Source: Saprospiraceae bacterium (GTDB lineage: Bacteria; Bacteroidota; Bacteroidia; Chitinophagales; Saprospiraceae). From it: a DNA stretch of 49,943 nt. Position numbers and translations under genes: made by a program. The notes beneath the pieces were generated by a model, which worked only from the letters and a program-made list of their open reading frames with translations, searched no databases and was not told the origin of the DNA. The DNA lies in NCBI GenBank assembly GCA_020630955.1, contig JAHDIE010000026.1:1-49943 (forward strand), given 5' to 3'. This document shows positions 37,101-45,557 of the stretch, piece after piece (the first letter of the stretch is position 1; every line of letters begins with the position of its first letter).

Positions 37101-38229
37101 TGGTGACTATATGTTTAATGATATTCCATTTTATAATGGGTATATGGTTAAGCCTACAAAACAGGATGATGCACTCAATGGTGTTTCTACCTTAGATATC
37201 GTTTTGATTCAAAAACATATTTTATCTGAGAAGTTGTTAGGCTCACCTTATAAGGTCATTGCTGCTGATGTAAACAGATCAAATACAATTACAGGAGTTG
37301 ATTTAATAGAAATTAGAAAATTAATTCTAGGTATTTATTCAGATTGGCAATCAACTGAACCTTGGGTATTTATTCCAGACACACATCAGTTTACTGATGA
37401 GCAGAATCCTTGGGGCCATCCTGAGACAATGGTGTACAACAATCTTTTGATCTCTGATGCTCAAGCAAATTTCTTTGGAGTTAAAATGGGAGATGTATCT
37501 GGTAATGCAGTTGTAAATTTCAATCAAGAAATTATTGAAGCTAGATCTTCAGAAATATTTAGAATCGAAATGGAAAATATTGAATTTGTAAAAGGCGATG
37601 ATGTAAGGGTGGTGTTTGAAGGTGTTAATGCAACAACAATAGATGGTATTCAATTCACTATAGAATTTGATGCAACCGCATTAAGTTATAGTGGATATGA
37701 AAGTGCTAAGTTTGAACTTGCTGACTATAATGTTGGCCTGCAAGAGGCGCACAATGGAATAATTACAATTTCTTATGATAATATTGATGGGATTGACGTA
37801 AATACTTCAGAAGCTTTATTTGCAATTAATTTTACCGCAAAATCAAATGAAAAAATAGAACATGTTGTTACAATCAATTCATCACTAACAAAAGCTGAAG
37901 CATACAATGCTGAAGGGGAGATTCAAGATGTGATTTTACAGTCTAGTGGTCCATCAACTGATAATAATTCTTTCGAATTATTTCAAAATCAACCGAATCC
38001 ATTTAATAATTCAACTGAGATTGGATTTTACTTGCCAGAGTCTGGAGAAGCGAGATTTGAGGTGATGTCTGCCGATGGAAAAGTTATTTATTCCAAAGAA
38101 GGGAATTATGAAAAAGGAATGAATTCAATCATGCTCGAATCAGCAAATTTACAGAACAAAGGAGTGTTGCTTTACAGATTAGAGTATAATGGTTATTCTG
38201 CAACTAAGAAAATGATATTTATCAAATAA
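34162..38229 (+). CDS. T9SS adhesin with dockerin-like and possible cohesin-like domains (short paralog)
   Basis: A 1355-aa secreted protein. Signal peptide about 1-36 (V-S-L-S-A-Q). Residues 40-940 carry Cys-rich modules like those of the upstream paralog: CWGSIVLEDKN, I-L-R-T-W-T-V-I-D-W-C and a second I-K-R-T-W-T-V-I-D-W-C. Then a SdrD/CPR-like domain, a dockerin-like region (NGVSTLDIVLIQKHIL near 1007 and AADVNRSNTITGVDLIEIRK near 1034-1053), a possible cohesin-like segment (about 1127-1263) and a T9SS sorting domain (about 1266-1355; Q-N-Q-P-N-P-F). Compared with the upstream paralog it lacks the N-terminal Ig-like part and the lectin-like insertion. Ended by the terminator at 38261. Confidence 0.88.
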   Translation: MKQALLSLFSFNSSLNAKLIMTTFIAFAMGVSLSAQVDCDEVENLVLACNGNINVALNSECEAEITLAMILAGEPYNNPNYPSLTEDDFELVITSNGVVVPATSNTITILGNEYLGTTISASVSIPECGMTCWGSIVLEDKNANALSNCEDITITCDEFEAGTSQEDEPTFDGNCSISGGSFTFADDTLPTMCQNGYSTTIERTWTAINSDGEFIASCVQLINVLRMDIDDVEFPDDYTYDYTQNDPCIVFTDDFLVPSRTGEPTGISCPNIMYFYNDIDFDLCGASRKILRTWTVIDWCSGATREEGQTIKVIDDEPVIKVCPPDTLMFPAEAGKCLAQINLDPFDRVHGIGQIQNNLVECSDFEMFIEWLPAVPGTNQPAEDGEYSANGITMEEDGTYSLPMIPEGLAWVRYRFVDACGNASPITNPDVGTDDSGSCYFEVQVIDTLPPTAICEGFTKVSLDQSGFAEVRAETFDDHSFDVCGEVVDFEVKLLEENYCTGFEDDLEYGPSVHFCCANLGDTLTVMLKVIDDTGRFSECEARICVTGMDGANYGLTCPDNIVRDCGFDYESYNYGNADFTSDIDVCGTEGMPSNIDVDFDESGLDLCGIGVVVRTVTVELPDGQSFSCSSTITLTQGNPLEYDDISIEPELSVPGCGDQYSGLEPEVIGGFPSVDNDDVCVSLTMNYVDLLLTTPNGGDACNKIKRTWTVIDWCTYEANNGYAGLFTFDQIIKLNDSTNPKFSDPCENIILDAEYPECVAEFVFDIWAEDNCTPAAELTYTYDIAVSGGANISGQGNIIEEILPGGTHVVSITVYDYCGNTDVCTFTVTVVSNNPPVPICLGSVVWVLDENGQADVWASDFDLKSEAGCGSIDDLIFSFTNPDTGFINQNMSFDCSDLPNGVGADIPLEVFVIDASGSYESCVVTLKLQDSQDVCEDDDNARAYLGGKVFTESLVDMEEVQVELYENMSNLMNSEVTEAGDYMFNDIPFYNGYMVKPTKQDDALNGVSTLDIVLIQKHILSEKLLGSPYKVIAADVNRSNTITGVDLIEIRKLILGIYSDWQSTEPWVFIPDTHQFTDEQNPWGHPETMVYNNLLISDAQANFFGVKMGDVSGNAVVNFNQEIIEARSSEIFRIEMENIEFVKGDDVRVVFEGVNATTIDGIQFTIEFDATALSYSGYESAKFELADYNVGLQEAHNGIITISYDNIDGIDVNTSEALFAINFTAKSNEKIEHVVTINSSLTKAEAYNAEGEIQDVILQSSGPSTDNNSFELFQNQPNPFNNSTEIGFYLPESGEARFEVMSADGKVIYSKEGNYEKGMNSIMLESANLQNKGVLLYRLEYNGYSATKKMIFIK

Positions 38230-38260
38230 GAAAAATTTGGGTTCTTATATTTTTTAAAGA

Positions 38261-38297
38261 AGCCGGTTCCTTTATGTAGGAACCGGCTCTCTTTTTT
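38261..38297 (+). terminator. Strong shared bidirectional terminator
   Basis: AGCCGGTTCCT (38261-38271) and AGGAACCGGCT (38278-38288) make a perfect 11-bp GC-rich stem with a 6-base loop, followed by CTC and six Ts. It ends the adhesin gene on the plus strand and, read the other way, follows the stop of the convergent gene at 38310. Confidence 0.93.
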
Positions 38298-38309
38298 ATC
38301 TATAGCTGA

Positions 38310-41300
38310 TTATTTAATTTTGATAAATTTCTTATTTGAAAGTTTTTCTCCTGATCTAAATAAAATGGAATAACTGCCTTCCGGCAAATTTGAAATATCA
38401 ATTTCATTCTCATATTTATTGCTCAAGACCAACTGACCTAGATTGTTAAACACTTTATAATCATCAATTCCAATATCTGAATTAACTTGTAAAATGGACT
38501 GAGTTGGATTTGGATAAATGTTTATTTGATTGTCAAAATCAATATCAACAACATCAATAACATCAATTAACCAATCAAAGTCATCTGTGAATCTTGGTAA
38601 AATCTGATATCCAGAATCAAAAGGTGAACTAGAATCAAATTGACCTTGAATTCCAGTTATAAATAAACCATCTGTGCCAGCAAGAGGAAATGGCATGCTT
38701 GAAAGTTCTGTGTCGTTGTCTATTCGCATAGTAAATGTTCCCAAAGATGGATCATTCGCAAATACAAAATCTACATTAAAAGACGAGCCATCACCTAACC
38801 ATTGACTTGGGTCTACTAAATTAACTATGTCAAATTTAATTAAGCTAGATTCATTTTCTTCTATAAAGCCACCAGTAGTAATATCGTATGTTAATGGTGT
38901 TACCAAATCATTTCCTGTACTCAAGATCTCTAAACTATCTGTTCTAATCTGTGTCAAACCATTAAACTGACTGATTGTGCCTTTTAGACTAACCATGTCG
39001 CCTTCTACCACTTCATAGCCTACGGTATTGTCGTTATTGAAAACACCAATTCCATTGTTGTTTTCATCAATGATGGTCATGATAAGATCAGATCCAGAAA
39101 GATTAACACCATAAACTATACCTTCTAAAGTACACTTAATATCCAAAGAGTCTGCTACGCCCTCAGCATCAACATTCGTCATTTCGACGATGGTTCTCAA
39201 TGGATATTCATCATTAATAACTGGGGTTGTATCTTGTTCTACATTCAAATCTGCTAAATATCTTGGCAATATTTGATATCCTGAATCATAAGGACTACTT
39301 GAATCAAACTGTCCTTGTAAGCCAGTGATACTAAGAACATCACCTGCCTCAAAAGGGTAAGGGGTATTGGCAATTTCGGTATCATTATCAATTCTCATAG
39401 TGAATGAAACACCAGGCATGTTAGCTGATGTCAATTCCATATTGAATGATGAGCCGTCACCAGCCCATTCCGATGGATCAACAACGGTAACATCTTCTAA
39501 TCGAATGAGGCTTGATTCATTTGCTTCAAGAAATGCCATGTCGATATTCGAATCATAAACCAATGGTGATACAAGGTCGTTTCCAATACTTAAGATTTCA
39601 AGACTATCGGTTAGAATTTGTGTTAAGCCATTAAATTGTCCAATGGTGCCCTTTAGTCTTACCATGTCACCTTCTTGTACAACATATCCAACCGTGTTGT
39701 CATTGTTGAATATTCCAATACCATTATTTTCAGAATCTATAATAGTCATGATTAAATCCGAACCTGAGAAATTAACACCATGTACGACACCTTCCAAGGT
39801 ACACTTGATATCTAATGAATCAGCTACTCCTTCTGCATCAGAATTTGTCATTTCTTTTATTGTTCTAATTGGGTATTCTTCATCAATTGCCATAGTGTCT
39901 GGCATGAATTCATTAAATGGGCTGATATCTATCAAATATCTTGGAAATACTTGATAGCCTCCATCATAAGGACTCGAGTTATCAAATTGGCCGCCAATCC
40001 CAGTTACATCAAAGGTTCCAGTTGGGTAGTTAAGTCCAAATATAGAACTGATATCTGCATCAATTCTCATCACTACCGTGTCCACACCATTGCTTATGTC
40101 GACATTAAAACCAGAACCTTGATTGGTCCAATCCTCGGTGTCCAGGATATACATATCTTCTAATTTCACTAATTGAGACTCAGTGTCTTCATTTAATCTG
40201 AATGTCACTGTTGGATCTTGTAAAGGACTTGAAGTAGAATTTATTGTAATTGACGAAGGTCTGATTTGTGCTAAGCCATTGAACTGACCTAATACACCGG
40301 TAACTGTAATGTTGTCTCCTTCGGTTACTTCATATCCAAACGGATTGTCAAATTCAAAAACAGCAATACCATCATTTGCTTCATCAATGATGGTAAATGA
40401 AAGTCCACTTGGATTGAAGTTAGGGCCATGAACTGTTCCAAATGTTGTGATTGTATCTCCTAAACGAATCAGAATTCCCTCTGCATCAATTTCAGTTATT
40501 TCTCCTATTGTTTGATTGTCACATAAGTTTAATCTGCCAGGACTTCCATAGGTCTCTCCAATGCCAGGAATTGATATAAGATTTTCTGATGCAATCCAAT
40601 TGGTGCCATCATCGTGATCTCCAAACAATTCACAAAGGGTGACAGACGTTCCAGGAGTTATTGTCGGCCAAGGAGCTTCTGAACTATAATTAACTTCATC
40701 AATTAAGGTTCCAGTGTTGTTGAACAACCTTATCATACCTGCATCATCTGCCAATCGTTGAGTACCTGCCCATTCATACGATTCCTTTCCATAGGCGATG
40801 AAGAATGCTTCTTTGTTCTTAGAAAGGACAATTGTTCTGTTTGGTAGCAAATCCATGGTAGGCAAAGTATAAGTAACATCGCCATCGATGTCCCAACCAG
40901 CAAGACTTACAGTATCGCTACCATAATTTAATATTTCTATATATTCCAAACTATCTGTTGCACCAATTGCATCGTACATGATTTCATTGATGGCTACATT
41001 TAAGTATTCCTCTGGCTCTTCTGAACAATCAGCTTCATTTTGTTTGCCAGGGCTTCCAAAAACAATTCTGTTATTGATTTCAACTCCCGTATTAAAAGTG
41101 GAAATACCCCAATTAGATGGATTGCTAACATTGGCTGATAGGTTACACAGTTCTAAGGAATAACCAAGTCCATTTGCATTTTCTGGCCATGGGGTATTGT
41201 TACTGAACAAGATAGAACTTATGGCAACACTATCAGGCGTAAGTATGGCAACTTCTTCACCCATATTGTTTAATGCACCTTGATTCCATTCTACAGCTGG

Positions 41301-41567
41301 AGTTTGGAAAACTGCGGATATTGCAGCCGCATTTTTTGCAACAACAAGGTATGAATCAGCAGGAAAGATCATTGCTTCGAATTTATGAAAGACACCTAGG
41401 ATCGAATAGTTTTCAAGATTTATATCATCTCCGGTATTGTTATACATTTCAATGTATTCCAAACTATCCACACCTGATTCTGGTGAATTATACATAATTT
41501 CTGTGATGATTTGTCCATTTGCCGAAAGGCAAAAAAGAACTAAAAAAAGTGTAAAGAATCGTTTCAT
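38310..41567 (-). CDS. Lamin-tail and OB-fold repeat protein, T9SS-secreted
   Basis: A 1085-aa secreted protein. Signal peptide 1-18 (L-S-A-N-G-Q). Two lamin-tail domains lie at about 17-150 and 188-345 (I-T-E-I-M-Y-N-S-x-E-S-G-V-D-S-L-E-Y-I-E-x-Y-N; I-N-E-I-M-Y-D-A-I-G-A-T-D-S-L-E-Y-I-E-I-L-N). Three units of about 210-220 aa follow (about 354-993), each with OB-fold-like halves: G-x-x-G-Q-F-N-G-L-x-Q-I and G-x-x-G-Q-F-D-x-S-S-P-Y-D-x-G-Y-Q. The end is a T9SS sorting domain (about 1005-1085; I-Y-P-N-P-T-Q-S). In Bacteroidota these two domain types often accompany secreted nucleases or phosphatases, but no catalytic domain is visible here, so a binding role on the surface is more likely. Confidence 0.88.
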   Translation of the reverse strand: MKRFFTLFLVLFCLSANGQIITEIMYNSPESGVDSLEYIEMYNNTGDDINLENYSILGVFHKFEAMIFPADSYLVVAKNAAAISAVFQTPAVEWNQGALNNMGEEVAILTPDSVAISSILFSNNTPWPENANGLGYSLELCNLSANVSNPSNWGISTFNTGVEINNRIVFGSPGKQNEADCSEEPEEYLNVAINEIMYDAIGATDSLEYIEILNYGSDTVSLAGWDIDGDVTYTLPTMDLLPNRTIVLSKNKEAFFIAYGKESYEWAGTQRLADDAGMIRLFNNTGTLIDEVNYSSEAPWPTITPGTSVTLCELFGDHDDGTNWIASENLISIPGIGETYGSPGRLNLCDNQTIGEITEIDAEGILIRLGDTITTFGTVHGPNFNPSGLSFTIIDEANDGIAVFEFDNPFGYEVTEGDNITVTGVLGQFNGLAQIRPSSITINSTSSPLQDPTVTFRLNEDTESQLVKLEDMYILDTEDWTNQGSGFNVDISNGVDTVVMRIDADISSIFGLNYPTGTFDVTGIGGQFDNSSPYDGGYQVFPRYLIDISPFNEFMPDTMAIDEEYPIRTIKEMTNSDAEGVADSLDIKCTLEGVVHGVNFSGSDLIMTIIDSENNGIGIFNNDNTVGYVVQEGDMVRLKGTIGQFNGLTQILTDSLEILSIGNDLVSPLVYDSNIDMAFLEANESSLIRLEDVTVVDPSEWAGDGSSFNMELTSANMPGVSFTMRIDNDTEIANTPYPFEAGDVLSITGLQGQFDSSSPYDSGYQILPRYLADLNVEQDTTPVINDEYPLRTIVEMTNVDAEGVADSLDIKCTLEGIVYGVNLSGSDLIMTIIDENNNGIGVFNNDNTVGYEVVEGDMVSLKGTISQFNGLTQIRTDSLEILSTGNDLVTPLTYDITTGGFIEENESSLIKFDIVNLVDPSQWLGDGSSFNVDFVFANDPSLGTFTMRIDNDTELSSMPFPLAGTDGLFITGIQGQFDSSSPFDSGYQILPRFTDDFDWLIDVIDVVDIDFDNQINIYPNPTQSILQVNSDIGIDDYKVFNNLGQLVLSNKYENEIDISNLPEGSYSILFRSGEKLSNKKFIKIK
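38585..40506 (-). repeat. Three ~650-bp OB-fold-like coding repeats
   Basis: Units lie at about 40506-39890, 39880-39215 and 39212-38585. The second and third are very alike in protein (A-D-S-L-D-I-K-C-T-L-E-G, D-N-T-V-G-Y, T-D-S-L-E-I-L-S and G-N-D-L-V recur) but differ at many third codon positions. The first unit is more diverged. Confidence 0.85.
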
Positions 41568-41699
41568 CTGTTGTTTTTGATTTATCTAAATTTTAGGTAG
41601 TGTAAATATATAGATTTTGGAATACGTTATTGACAATTCAATTAAGCTTGAACCCATTAAATACGTTAAAAATTTAGGTAATGATATTGAAAATGGGGG

Positions 41700-42617
41700 T
41701 TAACCATGAAAAATTTCAGTAAGCATGCATCTTATGCTTCCTCCTCCATACTTTTGAATGGTTGGAATTGAAACAGTAATAATTTGACTAAATTGAGTTA
41801 TGGATTCAATTTGTTCTTGACTCAATGATTTTTTTGCGGTTTCTGACATGATCATATATCGAGTCAAATCTTCAGACCTAAGTTCAAGCATATTTCCAGC
41901 ATAGTGACTTACTTGCTCTAAATTGATGTCCACAATGGTTTTGTCATTATACTCCAATTGTCTAATCACTTTTGCCCTATCTTCTGGATCTTCAATTGCT
42001 TCCGAACACAGAATGGCAAGCTTCTCTCCCAATGCCATCATGACATTGGTGTGATATATTGGTTTATTATTTTGATCGACTGCGGTAAAATATATAATAC
42101 GGTAATTCATGAGGACTCCAAACTTTGATAAAAGTTGAATGTCAGTCCGTGAAGAAAGACAAGCATAGACAATCTTGTTTTCTCGATCTAAAACCATGCT
42201 GCCAGTTCCTTCTAAAGCAAGTCCATCTTCTTCTATGTAATGTTGGAAATTATATTCTTTATTAAATCCAAATACGGTTTCTAACTTACGTAAAATGTCT
42301 TCCCTAATTTCAAGGCGCCTGATAGGGGATTCCATGGCCCAAGTTATAAAAATCTTATTTTCATGAGTGGAAAGCCAGTTGTTAGGAAAGATGGCGTCTG
42401 GGGTGTGAGGCTCGATAGTATCTTCGATCACCAGAACATTAATGTTGTGATGTTTTAATGTTAATACCACATGATCAAATTCTTTCAAAGCCCTTTGGTG
42501 GATTTCTTCAATTGGAGTGTTGTCATTCTTTTGGTAGGAATTACTTTTGGCGGTTTCTTCATTGTATCCGAATTTCGCGGGTCGGATCATTAAAACAGTA
42601 TTCGTTATTTGTCGCAT
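41700..42617 (-). CDS. ctlX: CtlX-like arginine deiminase/amidinotransferase-family hydrolase
   Basis: A 305-aa cytoplasmic protein of the guanidino-group-modifying superfamily, closest to the citrulline-utilization hydrolase CtlX group as I remember it. Visible motifs are DAIFPNNW, GTGSMVLDR (substrate-contact Asp/Glu), YHTNVMMALGE (catalytic His), SHYAGNMLELR and GGSIRCMLTEIF, with Cys297 in the expected catalytic-cysteine place. No arginine biosynthesis or deiminase cluster is nearby, so the true substrate (arginine, citrulline or a related compound) is unproven. Its ATG is one base after the stop of the transporter gene, so they share a transcript. Confidence 0.87.
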   Translation of the reverse strand: MRQITNTVLMIRPAKFGYNEETAKSNSYQKNDNTPIEEIHQRALKEFDHVVLTLKHHNINVLVIEDTIEPHTPDAIFPNNWLSTHENKIFITWAMESPIRRLEIREDILRKLETVFGFNKEYNFQHYIEEDGLALEGTGSMVLDRENKIVYACLSSRTDIQLLSKFGVLMNYRIIYFTAVDQNNKPIYHTNVMMALGEKLAILCSEAIEDPEDRAKVIRQLEYNDKTIVDINLEQVSHYAGNMLELRSEDLTRYMIMSETAKKSLSQEQIESITQFSQIITVSIPTIQKYGGGSIRCMLTEIFHG

Positions 42618-42618
42618 A

Positions 42619-43407
42619 TTATTTGAGTAGTGCTTCTTCTTTTAGCTTGTGAGCTAAATTTTCACCAAGATAGCGATCAATAATATGGTGGGCAAAATAA
42701 ATCACAGGCGTTAAAAGAATCGCAATTCCAAATTTGTAAATATAATTCACAATTCCTATAGCAAGAACCCTAACCAATTCCCAATCAGCACCAATATAAA
42801 AGGCAATAAAGAGTACAACAAAACTGTCAATAAATTGAGAAACAAGAGTAGAGCCTGTTGCTCTAAGCCAAACCTTCTTTTCGCCTGTATATTGCTTTAT
42901 TTTTTGAAATACAAATACATCAATCAGTTGACCTACAAGGAATGCGATCAAAGATCCAATGATTATCCAAAGTCCTTGACCAAATATTTTACCAAAAGCG
43001 AGGTTGAGATTGTTTAGACTTTGATCTGGGTTTTCTTTATTGAGACCACTCAAGTTGGTCCACCAATCATTTGGAGGCAAAGCAATAGCTAGATAAATCA
43101 TAGCGAAGGCAAAAATGATTAGGCCCGCGGTCATAAAGCTTAAAAATTTTACCCCTTTGGCTCCAAAGTACTCGTTGATGATGTCAGTCATGACAAAAAT
43201 GACGGGCCACAAAAGGACACCTGCCGTTAGATTGAAACCTAAATCTTCAACACCCAAAATGGTCCAATTCATAGGTGATATTCCAAATACTTTTTCTAAA
43301 GAAAAAATTTTGACACCGATCATCTCCGCAATAAGAGCATTGCAGACAAAAAAGCCAGCCAAAACCAAGAACAGTTTTGTGGCCTTATTTTGTAGAATTG
43401 AAGACAT
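42619..43407 (-). CDS. yhhQ: Queuosine-precursor transporter (VUT/YhhQ family)
   Basis: A 262-aa integral membrane protein of the YhhQ/VUT family with about seven hydrophobic segments. Conserved pieces seen include V-K-I-F-S-L near the start, the T-D-I-I-N-E-Y-F-G-A-K-G-V loop, S-L-I-A-F-L-V-G-Q-L-I-D-V-F-V-F and L-R-A-T-G-S-T-L-V-S-Q-F-I-D-S-F-V-V-L. The family takes up queuine or 7-cyano-7-deazaguanine for tRNA modification. No preQ1 riboswitch is evident in the 60 bp upstream. It lies after the barrel gene and immediately before ctlX. Confidence 0.9.
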   Translation of the reverse strand: MSSILQNKATKLFLVLAGFFVCNALIAEMIGVKIFSLEKVFGISPMNWTILGVEDLGFNLTAGVLLWPVIFVMTDIINEYFGAKGVKFLSFMTAGLIIFAFAMIYLAIALPPNDWWTNLSGLNKENPDQSLNNLNLAFGKIFGQGLWIIIGSLIAFLVGQLIDVFVFQKIKQYTGEKKVWLRATGSTLVSQFIDSFVVLFIAFYIGADWELVRVLAIGIVNYIYKFGIAILLTPVIYFAHHIIDRYLGENLAHKLKEEALLK

Positions 43408-43467
43408 ACCCGAAGGTAATAACTTTTTATGGGAATCTAGGATTCGGAATCATCTGCAGATTCTCTA

Positions 43468-44988
43468 TTATAACCTATACTCAAATCCAATTGCTAATCC
43501 AGCCAAACCTAAATTTTGTTTAATTGGATTAAAGTCCGCATTGTTGATTGGCTCTAAGTTGTATTTGTACGATCCAACAGCAAAGACAGACCACTTCTGA
43601 TTGAAATTATAGCTCAAACCAAGCCCACCGTAAAGACTTATTCCATTGTTTTTCAAAAAATAATTTTCTCCAGTTACTACCTGTTGATTTGAATCTAATA
43701 GAGTGCCTGCATAGGTAAACCTTACATTGTAAAAAATTCCGGCCTCTGAGAAAAAAGCCCAACGCTTCGCTATTGGTGTTTGGTAACCAATAATAACTGG
43801 AATGTTGAAGGAATGATATTTGTTGTATTTCCTCCACTGAGTTGTAGTAATCACTGTTTGTTCAACTGGTCCAGAAACGGCTGTTGTGTCTCCTTGCATT
43901 GAAACCTCATAAGCTATGGTTCCAGTAATGATTTGGGTGTCTGTATCGACGGTGATTGATTCAAATTTTTCCCTAATTTGATCATATTCAGCGCCGAGTT
44001 TTACATAGAGATTAGGGGTCACATTGTATTTAACTAGGAGACCACTTTTTAGTACTTCAAGAAATCTCATGGTATTTTGTCTTGTCTGCAAATAGTCTGC
44101 AAACTCATCTGTCTTAATTCTATTATTGGTTACAAAGTCCAAGCCTACATAAGGTACAAAACTAAACTTATTGTCTTTTGTCCATGCATCATAACAGTCA
44201 ACTCTATTTTTGTATGCACAAATGTCTACTGTCTTGTTGGTAGTTTTCAAACCTTTATTAATATTGTTCGCAATCCCATTTAAATTAAGGAGAAGAGGGT
44301 ATTGGTTCTTTTGTTTCGTAGTGGCATTAGAAATATTTTCAGCATTTAAATTCTTAGTATTGTTTTCTTCGTTAGACTTTTGAATAAGTTCATTTGTGCT
44401 TTCTGTTTCACTTCCGTAAATGATTTTTTGTGAATCAGAGGTTTTTTCTAAAAAATTATTGTTTATGTTATTGCTTGTTCTATTTTGGATTGTTTTATTC
44501 TTGTTTTTATTTTTCTCGAAAGAGGGCAAGTTGTTATCGTAGGCTGATTGACCAGTTGTGATTTGATTATTAGATTTATTGGTAAGCTTTCTTTGGTTGT
44601 CTAATTTATTTTCTCTTTGATCAGAATCATCCACAGCAGGAATCTGATTGTAATTTTTATTGTTTTTATTGCTTAGATCATTTGTTTTTGAAGACAATGA
44701 TTTATTTGCGGAAGCATTATCTAACTGATCTGAACTTATGTTAGTAAATTCAGGTGATGTAGGCGAATGAACCTCCATCTGATTAAAAAGGATAAAAGAT
44801 CCTCCAATCAATAAAAGGCCAAACATTCCAAAACCAAAGTATTTTCTGAATGAAAATGTACCAACAGGTTTAGATGATTCAGAACCCATTTTGTTTTGGA
44901 TTCCATTCCATAACTCACCAGTATCAATCGATGTGTTTAAGTCGTACAATTTGTCTTTAATTACCTTGTCTAGCTTATTCTTGCCCAT
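43468..44988 (-). CDS. Anti-sigma-like/outer-membrane beta-barrel fusion protein
   Basis: A 506-aa protein. Residues 1-50 are charged and helical (DKVIKDKLYDLNTSIDTGEL), as in the cytoplasmic part of anti-sigma-like proteins. Residues 51-69 are one transmembrane helix (FGFGMFGLLLIGGSFILF). Residues 75-250 are a low-complexity Asn, Lys and Ser linker. Residues 255-506 alternate hydrophobic strands in the manner of outer-membrane barrel domains (FVPYVGLDFV, YVKLGAEYDQI, FNIPVIIGYQ, GLAIGFEYRL). It therefore appears to cross both membranes. Its start overlaps the end of the sigma gene by 19 bp, a strong coupling signal. The anti-sigma role is inferred from position and the helical N-terminus; it lacks a clear HxxxCxxC zinc motif. 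Confidence 0.8.
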   Translation of the reverse strand: MGKNKLDKVIKDKLYDLNTSIDTGELWNGIQNKMGSESSKPVGTFSFRKYFGFGMFGLLLIGGSFILFNQMEVHSPTSPEFTNISSDQLDNASANKSLSSKTNDLSNKNNKNYNQIPAVDDSDQRENKLDNQRKLTNKSNNQITTGQSAYDNNLPSFEKNKNKNKTIQNRTSNNINNNFLEKTSDSQKIIYGSETESTNELIQKSNEENNTKNLNAENISNATTKQKNQYPLLLNLNGIANNINKGLKTTNKTVDICAYKNRVDCYDAWTKDNKFSFVPYVGLDFVTNNRIKTDEFADYLQTRQNTMRFLEVLKSGLLVKYNVTPNLYVKLGAEYDQIREKFESITVDTDTQIITGTIAYEVSMQGDTTAVSGPVEQTVITTTQWRKYNKYHSFNIPVIIGYQTPIAKRWAFFSEAGIFYNVRFTYAGTLLDSNQQVVTGENYFLKNNGISLYGGLGLSYNFNQKWSVFAVGSYKYNLEPINNADFNPIKQNLGLAGLAIGFEYRL

Positions 44989-45536
44989 GGGGTATCAATT
45001 TGCATATTTTGTAATTTTTTTCTCAAGAGCTGTTTGGCTCTTGAAAGCTGAGATCGGGAAGTTACTTCTTCAATGCCCAACATTTCTCCTATCTCTCTAT
45101 GGTTATATCCTTCAACTACAGAAAGATTAAATATCTGTCTATAGCCTTCTGGAAGAGTTTGAACAACTTTTAACAAGTCTTCTGCTGCAAGTTGATCCGT
45201 AATTGCTGGTTGTTTTTCCATGCCTATTTCATTTTCTGAAATTTCTGAAAAATATCTGGTTTTGTTTTTGTTAATTTGCTTAAGCGCAACATTGATGGTC
45301 ACACGACGCATCCAACCTTGGAGAGATCCACGGTCACAATCGTAAGTGTGAATGCCTTTGAAGATTCTTATGAAACTATCTTGTAAAACATCTTTGGCAG
45401 AATGAGAATTCCCCATGTACCGAAGACAGACAGTATACAGCATAGAAGAAAACTTTTCCACAAGTTCTTTCTGTGCAGTTGGATCTTGTTTGACACAACC
45501 AGTTACGAGTAGTTTTATTTCTGGATTGTTCAGCAT
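44970..45536 (-). CDS. ECF-family RNA polymerase sigma factor
   Basis: A 188-aa ECF sigma factor. Region 2 is at about 28-98 (D-V-L-Q-D-S-F-I-R-I-F-K-G-I and W-M-R-R-V-T-I-N), and region 4 at about 125-180 (LPEGYRQIFNLSVVEGYNH, then R-E-I-G-E-M-L-G-I and S-Q-L-S-R-A-K-Q-L-L-R-K-K-L), with a short linker. It would redirect RNA polymerase to a small regulon, probably under an envelope signal. It sits 21 bp after the large lipoprotein gene and overlaps the barrel fusion gene, so the three genes form one operon. Confidence 0.94.
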   Translation of the reverse strand: MLNNPEIKLLVTGCVKQDPTAQKELVEKFSSMLYTVCLRYMGNSHSAKDVLQDSFIRIFKGIHTYDCDRGSLQGWMRRVTINVALKQINKNKTRYFSEISENEIGMEKQPAITDQLAAEDLLKVVQTLPEGYRQIFNLSVVEGYNHREIGEMLGIEEVTSRSQLSRAKQLLRKKLQNMQIDTPWARIS

Positions 45537-45557
45537 TAATATTTTAAAAGGTCATAT

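Noticed and set aside
43408-43467. preQ1 riboswitch before the queuosine-precursor transporter
   Set aside because: The 60-bp gap shows no recognisable preQ1 aptamer pseudoknot; only a small GAATC/GATTC symmetry.
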